64,000 nt of DNA, from assembly GCA_020444245.1 (NCBI GenBank), contig JAHLLI010000004.1, positions 216,230-280,229 of the forward strand. The letters run 5' to 3'. The stretch comes from Actinomycetales bacterium (GTDB lineage Bacteria > Actinomycetota > Actinomycetes > Actinomycetales > Cellulomonadaceae). The position numbers and the translations under genes were made by a program. Below the pieces are notes generated by a model. It saw only the letters and a list, made by a program, of their open reading frames with translations, ran no database searches and was not told the DNA's origin. The first letter of the stretch is position 1. Each line of letters begins with the position of its first letter. Below are positions 44,318 to 53,742 of the stretch, one piece after another.

Positions 44318-44808
44318 GCAGGCCACGGAGCCACGACCTGCACGAGCACCGTCCGGTGGGCGGAGCAGGCCATCACCAGCGCCACCGCCCACCCGACCCC
44401 GGTCCAGCCGAGCAGCAGGTTGACCAGCGCGACGCCGCCGTGGTTCGAGCGGCCACGGGTCGCCGCGACCGCCCACGGCAGCAGGTAGCCGAACGAGGCC
44501 ACCGCGAGCAGCCACGCGACCACGAGGACGGCGTCGTGCGGGACGCGGCGGTCGGACACCACGACCGTCGACCACGGTCCGGCCCACGGCGCGGGTGCCT
44601 GCCACATCGCGGCAGGGGCCGGCGGGGCGGGGACCGGTCGCGTGGGGGGCGACGGGATCGGGCCGAGCACCGCGGTCGCCGGGAGCACGACGCCGGTGGT
44701 CGCCGGCGCTTCGCGGGACAGGTCGGCGGGCGGATCGGCCAGCAGCGGCAGCTCCACGGTGTCCTGCCAGTCCGCCAGGGCCGCCTCGTCCAGGTCGTCG
44801 TCGCGCAC
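44275..44808 (-). CDS. superinfection-immunity-like small membrane protein
   Basis: A 177-residue protein. An N-terminal Pro/Ala-rich cytoplasmic part (1-90) precedes two membrane helices with the family pattern RSNHGGVALVNLLLGWTGVGW between them. This resembles the Imm_superinfect family named after phage T4 Imm. Such proteins are common on bacterial chromosomes and immunity need not be their role. The GTG start has GGAGGAG close upstream. Confidence 0.7.
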   Translation of the reverse strand: MRDDDLDEAALADWQDTVELPLLADPPADLSREAPATTGVVLPATAVLGPIPSPPTRPVPAPPAPAAMWQAPAPWAGPWSTVVVSDRRVPHDAVLVVAWLLAVASFGYLLPWAVAATRGRSNHGGVALVNLLLGWTGVGWAVALVMACSAHRTVLVQVVAPWPAQNAVGLPFATRIG

Positions 44809-44972
44809 GGCTCCTCCTCGGGTGGTGCGCGCGATGCTACGGGTGCGGGATCACCGCGCGGCCACGAGGTGATCACGACTCGGTCCGAGCGGTGGTGCGC
44901 GGACGAGGTCTCGCGCACGTGTCGCGAGAGTGGGGGATCGCTGCGGTAGCATCGTCGTCGGCTTCGGCCGAA

Positions 44973-45046
<74 letters not shown>

Positions 45047-45064
45047 CAGTGAACGAGCAGGTCA

Positions 45065-45099
45065 GAGGCCCGCACCGCTTTGGCGGGGCGGGCCTCTTG
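45065..45099 (+). terminator. terminator of tRNA-Pro
   Basis: A 9-bp perfect stem, GAGGCCCGC (45065-45073) with GCGGGCCTC (45088-45096), followed by TTGG. It stops the tRNA transcript and shields the island from read-through. Confidence 0.8.
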
Positions 45100-45222
45100 G
45101 CTTGATGACAGCCGAAGTGACAGCCTAAGTACGCCCTGGACGAACACGGACGCATGGGAGCTCGGCGGGACGCCCACCCAACCGGCGCGGGGCTCCGCGC
45201 CCGATCCTGGTCGTATCCGAAC

Positions 45223-45252
45223 CCACACCGTGTCAGCGCTGACCCATACGGT
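45223..45252 (+). promoter_or_regulatory. probable jet operon promoter with palindromic operator
   Basis: TACGGT (45247-45252) is a good -10, placing the transcript start about 32 nt before jetA. A perfect 12-bp palindrome, GTCAGCGCTGAC (45232-45243), fills the spacer immediately upstream. A repressor bound there would block the promoter. No regulator gene is adjacent. Confidence 0.5.
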
Positions 45253-45289
45253 CGTCGCAAGGGTCGTCAGCAGCGGCGGAAGGGTCACG

Positions 45290-46822
45290 GTGAGCCAGGA
45301 GGAGCAGCGGGAGCGCGCTCTGCGGCGCGATCTGTTGCGGTACGTGACGGCCGAGGTGGCCGACGACTACGCCGCGATCATGGACCTGTTCACCGCCAAC
45401 CTACTGGTGGACCTATCGGCGGCTGAGGTCGCTGAGCGGCTGCGCACCACCGGGGTCCACTTGAGCACCGATGACGTGGAGACCCGCTGCGAGCAGCTGC
45501 TCGCGTGGGGGAACCTCGTCCCGTCGTTCCGTGACACGCGGGTCAAGACGATCGCGGAGTACATGCGGTCCCGGGCCAGGTACCAGCCGTCCAAGCTCGG
45601 GGGGATGGTGCACCGGCAGGTCACCGACCTCATGTCGGAGGTCGGTGGGGTGCGGGAGGTCGCCCGGGAGCTGCTCGGCGGCATGGTGACGAACCTGCAG
45701 GGGATCGTCCGAGCCGCAGGCGAGGGTTCACCCGACCTGGACAGCCTCGCAGGTGACGTCTCCCGTCTGTTCGCCGACCACCAGCTGTTCGCCGACTCCG
45801 TCGCGGAGTTCTACGGGCATCTGCCGACGGTTCTGTCACGGTTCGACCTTGCCGGTGAGGAGTACGTGGCGTTCAAGGAGCTCTTGGTCACCTACGTGCA
45901 CCTGGTGTCCGCGGACGTTTCCCGTCACGCCCCGGCCCTGGGCTCGCTGCTGGGTCAGCTCGAGCTGAACCTGGGCCACCTGCTCGACCTGCTGGCACCG
46001 ACCGTGGCCCTTCAGAACGTCGACGGCACCGCCGCGAAGCGCTCACCCGGGCGCACCGAGGAGGACTGGGACGCCCTGGTCGCCTACTACACCGCGACCG
46101 GGGGCCGTGCCGTGCCCGACCAGCTGCGGGCGGCGACGGACGCGGCTTTGAACCAGCTGCTCGTCAACGCTAAACGGATGCTGGCTGCCGCCGGGACCGG
46201 CATCTCCCGCCACACCGATCTGCGCAGGCTGGCGCAGTGGTTCGCGGTCGCCGGCACACAGGACTGCCACCGCATCTTCGACGCTGTCTTCGGGCTGTAC
46301 CCAGCCCGGCACGTGACCGTCGGACCGGAGGAGGGGGACCTCGTCCCCCCGGCGACGTCGTGGTGGGTGGCCGACCCCGTCGACGTGCCCGTGTCGTTGC
46401 GTGAGCGAGGTGACCGGGCCGCTCGAGGGCGCACGTCCTCCGTGCCCGACCCAGGCCTGGAGGCGCTGCGCCTGCAGGACGAGGCTGCCGAGGAGGCCGC
46501 AGCCCGGTCCGCGGCGGGTGCTGAGCTGATGGCCGCTGGCGACCTGCACGGTACGCGGCTGTCGCCCGCGGCGCGTGACGTGCTACTGGAGCTGCTCGCT
46601 GACGCGCTGGGCACCGACAGCGTCCCCGACGAGGACGGGGCCGTCGGGGTGTGCGAGGCGCCCGACCTTGGGGTCACGTTGACCGTAAGGGCCCAGCGTG
46701 GGGACGCGACGGTGTGCACGTCAGTGGACGGCGTGCTGCACGTGGCAGACCTACGCCTCGCTGTTCATCCGCTGCAGGTGCGGGCTGCCGAGCCTGCCTC
46801 GTTGGCGCAGGCGGCACGGTGA
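45290..46822 (+). CDS. jetA: Wadjet JetA-like kleisin subunit (DUF2397/TIGR02677)
   Basis: A 510-residue, mainly helical protein and first gene of a four-gene defence operon. It fits the DUF2397 family that opens this conserved neighbourhood and is taken as the kleisin-like subunit closing the JetC ring. I chose GTG 45290 because GGAAGG lies about 7 nt upstream; upstream sequence in frame is not protein-like. The stop overlaps jetB by 4 nt. Subtype numbering (probably the type usually called III) is from memory and unsure. Confidence 0.85.
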   Translation: MSQEEQRERALRRDLLRYVTAEVADDYAAIMDLFTANLLVDLSAAEVAERLRTTGVHLSTDDVETRCEQLLAWGNLVPSFRDTRVKTIAEYMRSRARYQPSKLGGMVHRQVTDLMSEVGGVREVARELLGGMVTNLQGIVRAAGEGSPDLDSLAGDVSRLFADHQLFADSVAEFYGHLPTVLSRFDLAGEEYVAFKELLVTYVHLVSADVSRHAPALGSLLGQLELNLGHLLDLLAPTVALQNVDGTAAKRSPGRTEEDWDALVAYYTATGGRAVPDQLRAATDAALNQLLVNAKRMLAAAGTGISRHTDLRRLAQWFAVAGTQDCHRIFDAVFGLYPARHVTVGPEEGDLVPPATSWWVADPVDVPVSLRERGDRAARGRTSSVPDPGLEALRLQDEAAEEAAARSAAGAELMAAGDLHGTRLSPAARDVLLELLADALGTDSVPDEDGAVGVCEAPDLGVTLTVRAQRGDATVCTSVDGVLHVADLRLAVHPLQVRAAEPASLAQAAR

Positions 46823-48069
46823 GCCCGGCCCCGTCGACCAGCAGCCACGAGGCGGCGGTGCGCCGTGACGCCGCCCGCGCCCTGCTGCGCCACCCGCTGC
46901 TGACCGATCGGACCTATCCCGACGAGCTCGCGGCGGTGCGCGTGCACGCCCGCGAGCTCACGAGCCTGTTCGGCCAGCAGCTGGGCTACCGGCTGATCGT
47001 CGAGCCGTCCTTCGCCCGACTGCTGAAAGAGCCGCCAGGCCCGGCCGCCCCGTGGCGTGGCGCGACCCGCAGGTCAGGGACCCCGTTCACGCCGCGGACC
47101 TACACCTACCTGGCGCTCGTGTGCGCGGCTCTGCTGTCGGCCGAGATCGGTGATCAGGTGCTGGCCTCAAGGCTGTTCGAGCAGGTCCGCGCCGAAGGTC
47201 ACCTTGCCGGTGTCGACCCGGGCGACAACTACCAGGACCGGCGCCAGCTTGTGACCGCACTGGAGTGGCTCATCGACCTGGGTGTGCTGGAGGAGACCGA
47301 CGGGTCGGTGGGCGGATGGGGCGACCGGCGCGACGAGGCGTTGCTGAGCGTGAATCGGACCGTGCTGCCGCACCTGATCTCCCGACCGCTGCACTCGCTG
47401 CCCGGGCCGGACGCCCTGCTGGAGGAGGGACCGGTCGGCTTCGGACTCGACCAGCCGCGCCGGTCCCTGCGCCGCAAGCTCGCCGAGCAGCCCGTCGTGG
47501 ACCGGGACACGATGACCGACGCCGAACGCGACGTCATGTCCCGCGAGCGGACTGAGCTGACTCGGACCCTGGCGGACGCGTTCGGGCTGCACCTGGAGGT
47601 CCGTTCAGAAGGCGCGCTGGCCTTCGACGTCGACGCGCAGGCCACCGACGTCACCTTCCCCTCCCAGGGCACCGTCGCCCAGGCGGCGCTGCTGCTCATC
47701 GATGCAGCCATCGACACCCACCGCCCCACAGCTCTGACCACCGCGAGCGTCAACGGACGCGTCGTGCGCGGGCAAGGGGTGTCCTACGCCGAAGTCGACG
47801 AACACCTCGCGCACCTGGTCACCCGGTACGGCAAGGGATGGTCTGCGACGTACACCCACGACGTGGCAGGTCTGCGCGCAGCCGTGGTTGCACTGCTGAC
47901 GTCGATGGGCCTGGCCCACGACGACGGCGAGCAGGTCGTGCTGCTCGCGGCGTGCGGCCGGTTCCGGCCCCTGCCGCACGCCGCACCGTCGATGACCCGG
48001 GCCCGCGCTCGCTTGCACGCAGCGCCCGCACCGACGCCGCCGTCCCTGTTCGATGAGGAGACCTCGTGA
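46819..48069 (+). CDS. jetB: Wadjet JetB-like subunit (DUF2398/TIGR02678)
   Basis: A 416-residue protein with winged-helix character (for example YTYLALVCAALLSAEIGDQVLASRLFEQ). In Wadjet complexes JetB is the KITE-like partner that sits on the kleisin. The GTG start at 46819 is set by the GTGA overlap with jetA; upstream in-frame sequence belongs to jetA in another frame. It overlaps jetC by 4 nt in the same way. Confidence 0.85.
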   Translation: MSPAPSTSSHEAAVRRDAARALLRHPLLTDRTYPDELAAVRVHARELTSLFGQQLGYRLIVEPSFARLLKEPPGPAAPWRGATRRSGTPFTPRTYTYLALVCAALLSAEIGDQVLASRLFEQVRAEGHLAGVDPGDNYQDRRQLVTALEWLIDLGVLEETDGSVGGWGDRRDEALLSVNRTVLPHLISRPLHSLPGPDALLEEGPVGFGLDQPRRSLRRKLAEQPVVDRDTMTDAERDVMSRERTELTRTLADAFGLHLEVRSEGALAFDVDAQATDVTFPSQGTVAQAALLLIDAAIDTHRPTALTTASVNGRVVRGQGVSYAEVDEHLAHLVTRYGKGWSATYTHDVAGLRAAVVALLTSMGLAHDDGEQVVLLAACGRFRPLPHAAPSMTRARARLHAAPAPTPPSLFDEETS

Positions 48070-51000
48070 ACGACCTGTCCTTCGATGCCATGGCGGCCGT
48101 TCACCACCCGCACAGGTGGCGCCTAAACAGGGCCGGCATCCAGAACGTGTGGTTCTACTACGACGCGACGTTCGACTTCTCCGGCGGCCGGTGCATCTGG
48201 CGAGGCGTCAACGGTGCCGGAAAGTCCCGGGCGATGGAAATGCTGCTGCCGTTCCTACTGGACGCCGACCGACGCCGCATGGACTCCACGGGCAGCGGTC
48301 GGGTGCGCCTGGAGGATCTGATGAAGGCCGGCGGCGCCGACGGCAACCGTCTGGGGTACCTGTGGCTGGAGGTCGAGCGGGACACCGGTGACGGTCTGGC
48401 GCACCTGACGCTGGGCGCCCTAATCCGCTTCTCGAGCTCGACCGCCGAGGCCAAGGTCTGGTACTTCACCACCCCGCAACGGGTCGGTGTCGACCTGCAC
48501 CTGATGGACCACAACCGCAGCCCCCTGTCCCGGGCGGACCTGATCGCGGCCATCGGCGCCGACCGGGTCACCGACACCCCGGCACGCCACCGCGACCGGG
48601 TCCGCACGGAGGTCTTCGGGCTGACCGGGGTGGTGGGCGAGCAGAGGTTCGCCGGCCTGATGCAGCTGCTGCACACGCTGCGCGCCCCGGACGTCGGCAA
48701 CCGCATTGACGAGGGCAACCTGACGCGCATCCTGTCCGAGGCCCTGCCGCCGCTGGCCGAGGACGCCCTCGCCGCCGCCGGGACGAAGCTGGACGACCTG
48801 CGCGAGACCCGCGACGCCCTGGCACGCAGGGCCGCCAGCCACGCGAGCGTCGCCGGCTTCGTCGACCTGTACCGCCGGTACGCCGCTGCGGAGCTGACTA
48901 CGACCGTTCAGGACGTGGAGGAGGCTGCGAAGAAGTGCGCGATCGCCCAGGACGAGGCGGACGCCGCCGCCGAACTCGCGCGGGAGCACGCGGAGGTCGT
49001 TGCGGAGCTTGAAGGCAAGGCCGCCGCACTGACCGAGCGCGAAGAGGCCCTCGCCGGCCAGATCGAGGGCATCCGCGGCTCAGCGCGCTACAAGGCCGTC
49101 GCAGATCTGGCCGAGAAAGAGCAGGCCAGCGGGCGCCTGGAGCGCAGCGCAGATCTCGCGTGGGATGGTGCCAGCCGCGCGCGCGGCACCCACGAGAAGA
49201 CGGTGCGGGCCGCCGACCTCAAGGCGAAGGCAATCGCAGCAGAGGTCCAGACCGTCGCGTCCGGCGTCGTAGCTGTGTGCGGCGACCTCGGCGTGGTGGG
49301 TGTGCCCCACCAACTGCCCGCCGGTCTGAAGTGCACGCTCTCGGCGGTGCCCGCCGTGCAGCAGCAGGTGCGTACGCACGCCCGCGAGGAGTCCACACCG
49401 GTCCCGGTCACCCAGCCGCAGCAGGTCGCCGTGGCTGCGGACCTGTCCCAGCTCGATGACGCTCTGGCGCGTGCCGGTCAAGCAGCCGCGGCCCGAGGCA
49501 ACGTCGCGGAGCACCGCCGGTCCGTGGCGGCCACCCTGGCCAGCCAAGAGCGGACGCTGCTTGAGGCGCAGGGCATTGCCACGCGCGACGCCGACCAGGC
49601 CGAGCAGTCGCGTCAGGAGGCCGGCGAGGCCAGCCAGCTGCGTGACGAGGCCGCTGTCGGGCTCGCAGGTGCCTGGGCCGCATGGACCGAGCGCGTGGAT
49701 ACCGAGCAGTGCCTTGGGCCCGTCCGATGGCAGGACACCGCACTGGCTGCCGTCCTGGCCGACCGCGACGTCCTGACCGGTGACGTCCTGGACAACGACG
49801 ACGTCACGGCGCTGCGGGCGGTCCCGGGTGAGCTCACCCGTCCCGCCCTGGACGACATCGCGGGCCGTCGCTCGCAGCTGCGCGGTGACGCGGCGGCGGC
49901 AAGCGCCACGCGGGAGGGTATCGACAGCGAGCTCTCGCAACTTCGGGCGGGCACGGACCCGGTGCCGCCGGGGGCGCCAGGCAGGGACGCCCCGGTCGTG
50001 GGCGGCGTGCCCCTGTGGCGGGCGGTGGACTTCGCCGAGCACGTGCCCGACCGGGAGCGCGCCGGCCTGGAAGGCGCCCTGATGGGCGCCGGTCTGCTCA
50101 CGGCCAGCCTCGCCGCGGACGGGACCCTTACCGCAGAGGACGGTCAGGTCCTGCTTGGCCCCAGCGGCCCCGTTGCCGCCGACAACCTCAGCCGGCTCCT
50201 TGTCCCTGACGCCGCAGCGACCCGGTCCCCGGCCGAGGTCGTCCTCGCCGTTCTGGAACGGATCGGCGCCACTCTGGACGCCGGACCGGTCGCGGTGTGC
50301 TCCAGCGGTGCGTGGCGCAACGGGCCGCTGCGTGGCCAGTTCAGGCATGAGCAGGCGGCCTACATCGGTGCTGCGGCACGCCAGGCGCGACGTGAGGCCC
50401 TCATCGCCGACTTGGAGGGCCAGCTGGCGGACCTGGACCGCGCTGACGCCGACCGTGCCGAGCAGCTGGCCGCTCTGGAGTCCCGTCACAGCGCGGTCGT
50501 CGCGTTGGACAGGGCAGCGCCCGGCGGCGACCAGCTGGTCAGCCACCGGTCAGCGGCACGCTCGGCGGCACGCACGGCCGCGCAGGCGGAGAACCGCGCC
50601 CGAGAGGCCGACCGTAAGGCGCAGGCGCTCCGCACGGCCTATCAGTCAGCTTCGGCGCAGCACAGCCGCGCCTGCGCCGACCTAGAACTGCCCACCACGG
50701 AGGTTGAGCTCCGCGCGCTGACGGTCGCTGCTGCAACGGCGGGAGCGAATGTGGCGAAGGTCCGCGGGTCGGTGTCAGGGGTCCAGGCGTTGCTCGCAGA
50801 GCACGCGGAGCTGTACACCCGCGCTGCGGAGGAAGCCCAGAACCGCTCAACTGCCCTGGTGAAGGCCGGCGAAGCCCAGACGGACTGGGTGGGTGCGCGC
50901 AGCGAGCTCGAGCAGCTCAAGGTACACATCGGGGCCGACAAGGAAGCCGTCCTGACCGAGCTCAAAGCGGCGCAGGGCGAGCACGAGAGGACCAAGGCTG

Positions 51001-52241
51001 CCAAGAGCGCGGCAGGCAAGGCGCACGTGGAGGCAGTGCGTGAGGAGGGCATCGCCCGCGGCCTGATCGGCGGTGCGCGCGGGGCCGCGGACCGCGCTGT
51101 CAGCGATCTGGACGTTGCGCTCGCGCGGGCGCAGGCCCGCGTGACGCTGCCCGGGGTGTGGGTGGCGGTCACCGGTAGCGAGACCGTCACGATGCCAGGG
51201 CCGGGCCTGCCTGCTGCCGACGTGGTCGCCGCGGTTGCCGCAGTGCGTCCGACGCTGAGTGTCCCGGGAGCGCCCGTGAGCGCCAAGCAGGTCGACAGCG
51301 CGATTGAGGCGCTGCGTGGTCAGCTCACCGGCACCTACGACGTCGTGTGGGCGATCACCGAGGACCTGCGAACCGTCACCCTGCTGGACGCGACGGGCTC
51401 CTGGCATGTCACTGCGGCGCTGGCGACGCTGGACGATCTGCTGCGCGAGGGTCGCGGGGCGTTGAGCGAGAGAGAACGGACGATCTTCACCGAGTTCGTC
51501 CTGGGTGGGGTCGCTGAGGAGCTAGGTGCCCGCCTGACGCAGGCGGAGCAGCTAGTTGGCGACATGAAGACCTCCCTGCGCTCCATCCGTACGCAGCAGG
51601 GCATCGGCCTGACGGTCGGATGGGACCTGGCGGAGGGCACGCCGTCCAACGCGCGCGCTCTGCGAGACCTGGTGCGCCGCAACGTTCGGGTCCTCAACGA
51701 CGCCGACAAGGCGACGCTTATCGGGCTGATCAAGGACCTCGTGGACGGCGCAGCCGCCCTGAACCCCTCCGCGGGGTATGCCCAGAACCTGGCCACGGCG
51801 CTGGACTACCGCGCCTGGCACAAGATGGACGTCTACATCCTGGGCCCGAGCCCAGGTCAGCGGCGCCCGGTGTCGCCTCGGTCCAAGCTGTCCCAGGGCG
51901 AGGTCCGCTTCGTCTCCTACGCCGCCCTGTTCGCAGCGATGGACGCGTTCCTGACTGGGCTGCCCGACACCGACCTGGCGCTGCGCCTTGTCGTCCTGGA
52001 CGACGCGTTCGCCAAGGTCGACAACCAGGTCGTCGCCCAGTTCCTGGGCCTGCTGGTCAACCTCGACCTCGACTTCGCAATGACCGGTCACGGGCTGTGG
52101 GGAACGGTGCCGGAGGTCCCTGCCCTGGACGTGTACGAGGTCCGCCGGCGGGAGGGCGGGCCGGCCGTGACCACGCACGTGCACTGGGACGGCCACACCC
52201 GCCGCCTGCAACCGGTCGCCGCGCTGGCCAGCTCACGGTGA
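48066..52241 (+). CDS. jetC: Wadjet JetC-like SMC ATPase (TIGR02680)
   Basis: A 1391-residue SMC/SbcC-like motor. Walker A is GVNGAGKS (47-54). The ABC signature LSQGE lies at 1275-1279 and Walker B LRLVVLDD at 1306-1313, followed by a D-loop. Between them are long Ala/Glu/Arg-rich coiled coils (about 265-560 and 760-1010). In Wadjet this subunit extrudes DNA loops and senses small circular DNA. Both nucleotide-binding halves are complete, so it looks active. Confidence 0.92.
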   Translation: MNDLSFDAMAAVHHPHRWRLNRAGIQNVWFYYDATFDFSGGRCIWRGVNGAGKSRAMEMLLPFLLDADRRRMDSTGSGRVRLEDLMKAGGADGNRLGYLWLEVERDTGDGLAHLTLGALIRFSSSTAEAKVWYFTTPQRVGVDLHLMDHNRSPLSRADLIAAIGADRVTDTPARHRDRVRTEVFGLTGVVGEQRFAGLMQLLHTLRAPDVGNRIDEGNLTRILSEALPPLAEDALAAAGTKLDDLRETRDALARRAASHASVAGFVDLYRRYAAAELTTTVQDVEEAAKKCAIAQDEADAAAELAREHAEVVAELEGKAAALTEREEALAGQIEGIRGSARYKAVADLAEKEQASGRLERSADLAWDGASRARGTHEKTVRAADLKAKAIAAEVQTVASGVVAVCGDLGVVGVPHQLPAGLKCTLSAVPAVQQQVRTHAREESTPVPVTQPQQVAVAADLSQLDDALARAGQAAAARGNVAEHRRSVAATLASQERTLLEAQGIATRDADQAEQSRQEAGEASQLRDEAAVGLAGAWAAWTERVDTEQCLGPVRWQDTALAAVLADRDVLTGDVLDNDDVTALRAVPGELTRPALDDIAGRRSQLRGDAAAASATREGIDSELSQLRAGTDPVPPGAPGRDAPVVGGVPLWRAVDFAEHVPDRERAGLEGALMGAGLLTASLAADGTLTAEDGQVLLGPSGPVAADNLSRLLVPDAAATRSPAEVVLAVLERIGATLDAGPVAVCSSGAWRNGPLRGQFRHEQAAYIGAAARQARREALIADLEGQLADLDRADADRAEQLAALESRHSAVVALDRAAPGGDQLVSHRSAARSAARTAAQAENRAREADRKAQALRTAYQSASAQHSRACADLELPTTEVELRALTVAAATAGANVAKVRGSVSGVQALLAEHAELYTRAAEEAQNRSTALVKAGEAQTDWVGARSELEQLKVHIGADKEAVLTELKAAQGEHERTKAAKSAAGKAHVEAVREEGIARGLIGGARGAADRAVSDLDVALARAQARVTLPGVWVAVTGSETVTMPGPGLPAADVVAAVAAVRPTLSVPGAPVSAKQVDSAIEALRGQLTGTYDVVWAITEDLRTVTLLDATGSWHVTAALATLDDLLREGRGALSERERTIFTEFVLGGVAEELGARLTQAEQLVGDMKTSLRSIRTQQGIGLTVGWDLAEGTPSNARALRDLVRRNVRVLNDADKATLIGLIKDLVDGAAALNPSAGYAQNLATALDYRAWHKMDVYILGPSPGQRRPVSPRSKLSQGEVRFVSYAALFAAMDAFLTGLPDTDLALRLVVLDDAFAKVDNQVVAQFLGLLVNLDLDFAMTGHGLWGTVPEVPALDVYEVRRREGGPAVTTHVHWDGHTRRLQPVAALASSR

Positions 52242-53545
52242 CCAGCACCCTGCCGGCGCCCATGCGGGCCTACCTGGCCGTGGACAGCCTCGCGCCACTG
52301 TGGCAGGCAACGGCCCGGCACCTGCAACGGCGCCAACTCGAGGCGCGCGGCAGAGTGAGGGTCAGCCTCGACGAGGACGGCGCGACCCGCCTCGGTCAAC
52401 TCTTGGGCGTGCTCGTGCGCCCTGGACAGGTGCAGGTCGACCTCGCGACGCTCGACCAGGCGATGCGCACGAGTGCCGCGGCGTGCGGTCTGGTGCCGGC
52501 CGTCGCGGACCTGACCGGCGCCGTACTGGTGGACAAGGGCGCCGCGGACGCTGCGGCTGGCCAGGCGTGGGCGCAGGTCTGGCAACACTTGGACACGGTG
52601 TTCGCAGACCGGGGCCTGGCCGGGGCGGACTGGGTCCCTTCCGTCGTAGCGAACCTGCAACGCACAGGTCTGCTCACACGGGCCGGTGTTGCGGTGGCCG
52701 CATCGGCGGTGCAGACCTTGGACGGCGTGCTGGATCGGGTCCACCTGCCGGACGCCGGGACCGCGACGCCAGGCGTGGAAGGTCGCCGGTGGCAGCTGGC
52801 GGAGCTGGCCGGGGTCGTCACCGGGGACGCCCACGCCCTGGACGGGACCACGTTGGCGGCGACGCTGGTGCTGCGTGTCCTGGCCGGCGCCGCCGGTCTC
52901 GCCAGCCCGAGCACGTCAGCGCAGGTCCGGCGGGTGTGGGACAGCGCCGGGGTGAGTACGGACAAGGTCTCTGGGACGGTCCTGGTGTGGGCGCTGCGAC
53001 CTCCCGGCTCGGGCGCGTGGGCGCAGGTGATGGGTCAGCGAGCCGACCTCGGCCTGGTCACACACCTGACTTTGGCCGAGCTCGAGGTCGCCACAGCGCC
53101 GGTGGTCGCAGGGCAGCGGGTGTGGATGTGCGAGAACCCGCAGGTGCTGCAGGCCGCAACCCGCGCGGGGGTTACCGAACCGTTCGTGTGCACTTCGGGG
53201 AACCCGTCCGCGGCGGGATGGCAATTTCTGCATGCGCTCGTGGCCGCCGGTGCGGATGTGGCCTACCACGGGGACTTCGACTGGCCCGGGATGGAGATCG
53301 CTGGACGGGTTCTCGCTGCGGGCGCGCGTCCCTGGCGGCTGACGGCGCAGGACTACCGAGCTGTGGTCGCCGGGGCGGCCGGCGCGGGCCTTGAGCTGAC
53401 AGGTGCCCCGGTGGGCACCTGGTGGGACCCGGACCTGAGTGTGGCGATGCGGGCGTCGGGCGTCGCCGTCCACGAGGAGGCGTGCCTGACCGTCTTGCTC
53501 GAGGACTTCGGTCCTCGGCCCAGGTCGATTGACGGAAGCGAGTAG
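52238..53545 (+). CDS. jetD: Wadjet JetD-like nuclease (DUF3323/DUF2399, TIGR02679)
   Basis: A 435-residue nuclease with a C-terminal Toprim-like fold. Acidic residues are Glu299 (MCENPQ) and Asp346/Asp348 (HGDFDWPG), the expected metal-binding set. It cuts the plasmid once the SMC motor stalls. It overlaps jetC by 4 nt (GTGA). The 197 bp after its stop contain an AGGCCGC/GCGGCTT hairpin (53591-53608) and a GCGAGGT/ACCTCGC hairpin (53640-53661) that could end the transcript. Confidence 0.9.
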   Translation: MTSTLPAPMRAYLAVDSLAPLWQATARHLQRRQLEARGRVRVSLDEDGATRLGQLLGVLVRPGQVQVDLATLDQAMRTSAAACGLVPAVADLTGAVLVDKGAADAAAGQAWAQVWQHLDTVFADRGLAGADWVPSVVANLQRTGLLTRAGVAVAASAVQTLDGVLDRVHLPDAGTATPGVEGRRWQLAELAGVVTGDAHALDGTTLAATLVLRVLAGAAGLASPSTSAQVRRVWDSAGVSTDKVSGTVLVWALRPPGSGAWAQVMGQRADLGLVTHLTLAELEVATAPVVAGQRVWMCENPQVLQAATRAGVTEPFVCTSGNPSAAGWQFLHALVAAGADVAYHGDFDWPGMEIAGRVLAAGARPWRLTAQDYRAVVAGAAGAGLELTGAPVGTWWDPDLSVAMRASGVAVHEEACLTVLLEDFGPRPRSIDGSE

Positions 53546-53742
53546 GGGGAGCCTGACCCGGTCTCCCGGACAGTTGGGGTGGGGCCGTTCAGGCCGCGTG
53601 AGCGGCTTGGAGAGTGTGCGCTCTCGCAGCGGCGGCGACGCGAGGTACGTAGCAACCTCGCGGACCGGAGCCAGATGCGGTGCCCCGCCTCGGCGTGTGG
53701 CTCGCCGCACGACGTGCCGCGACGGTAGGGCGGGCGCACTGG

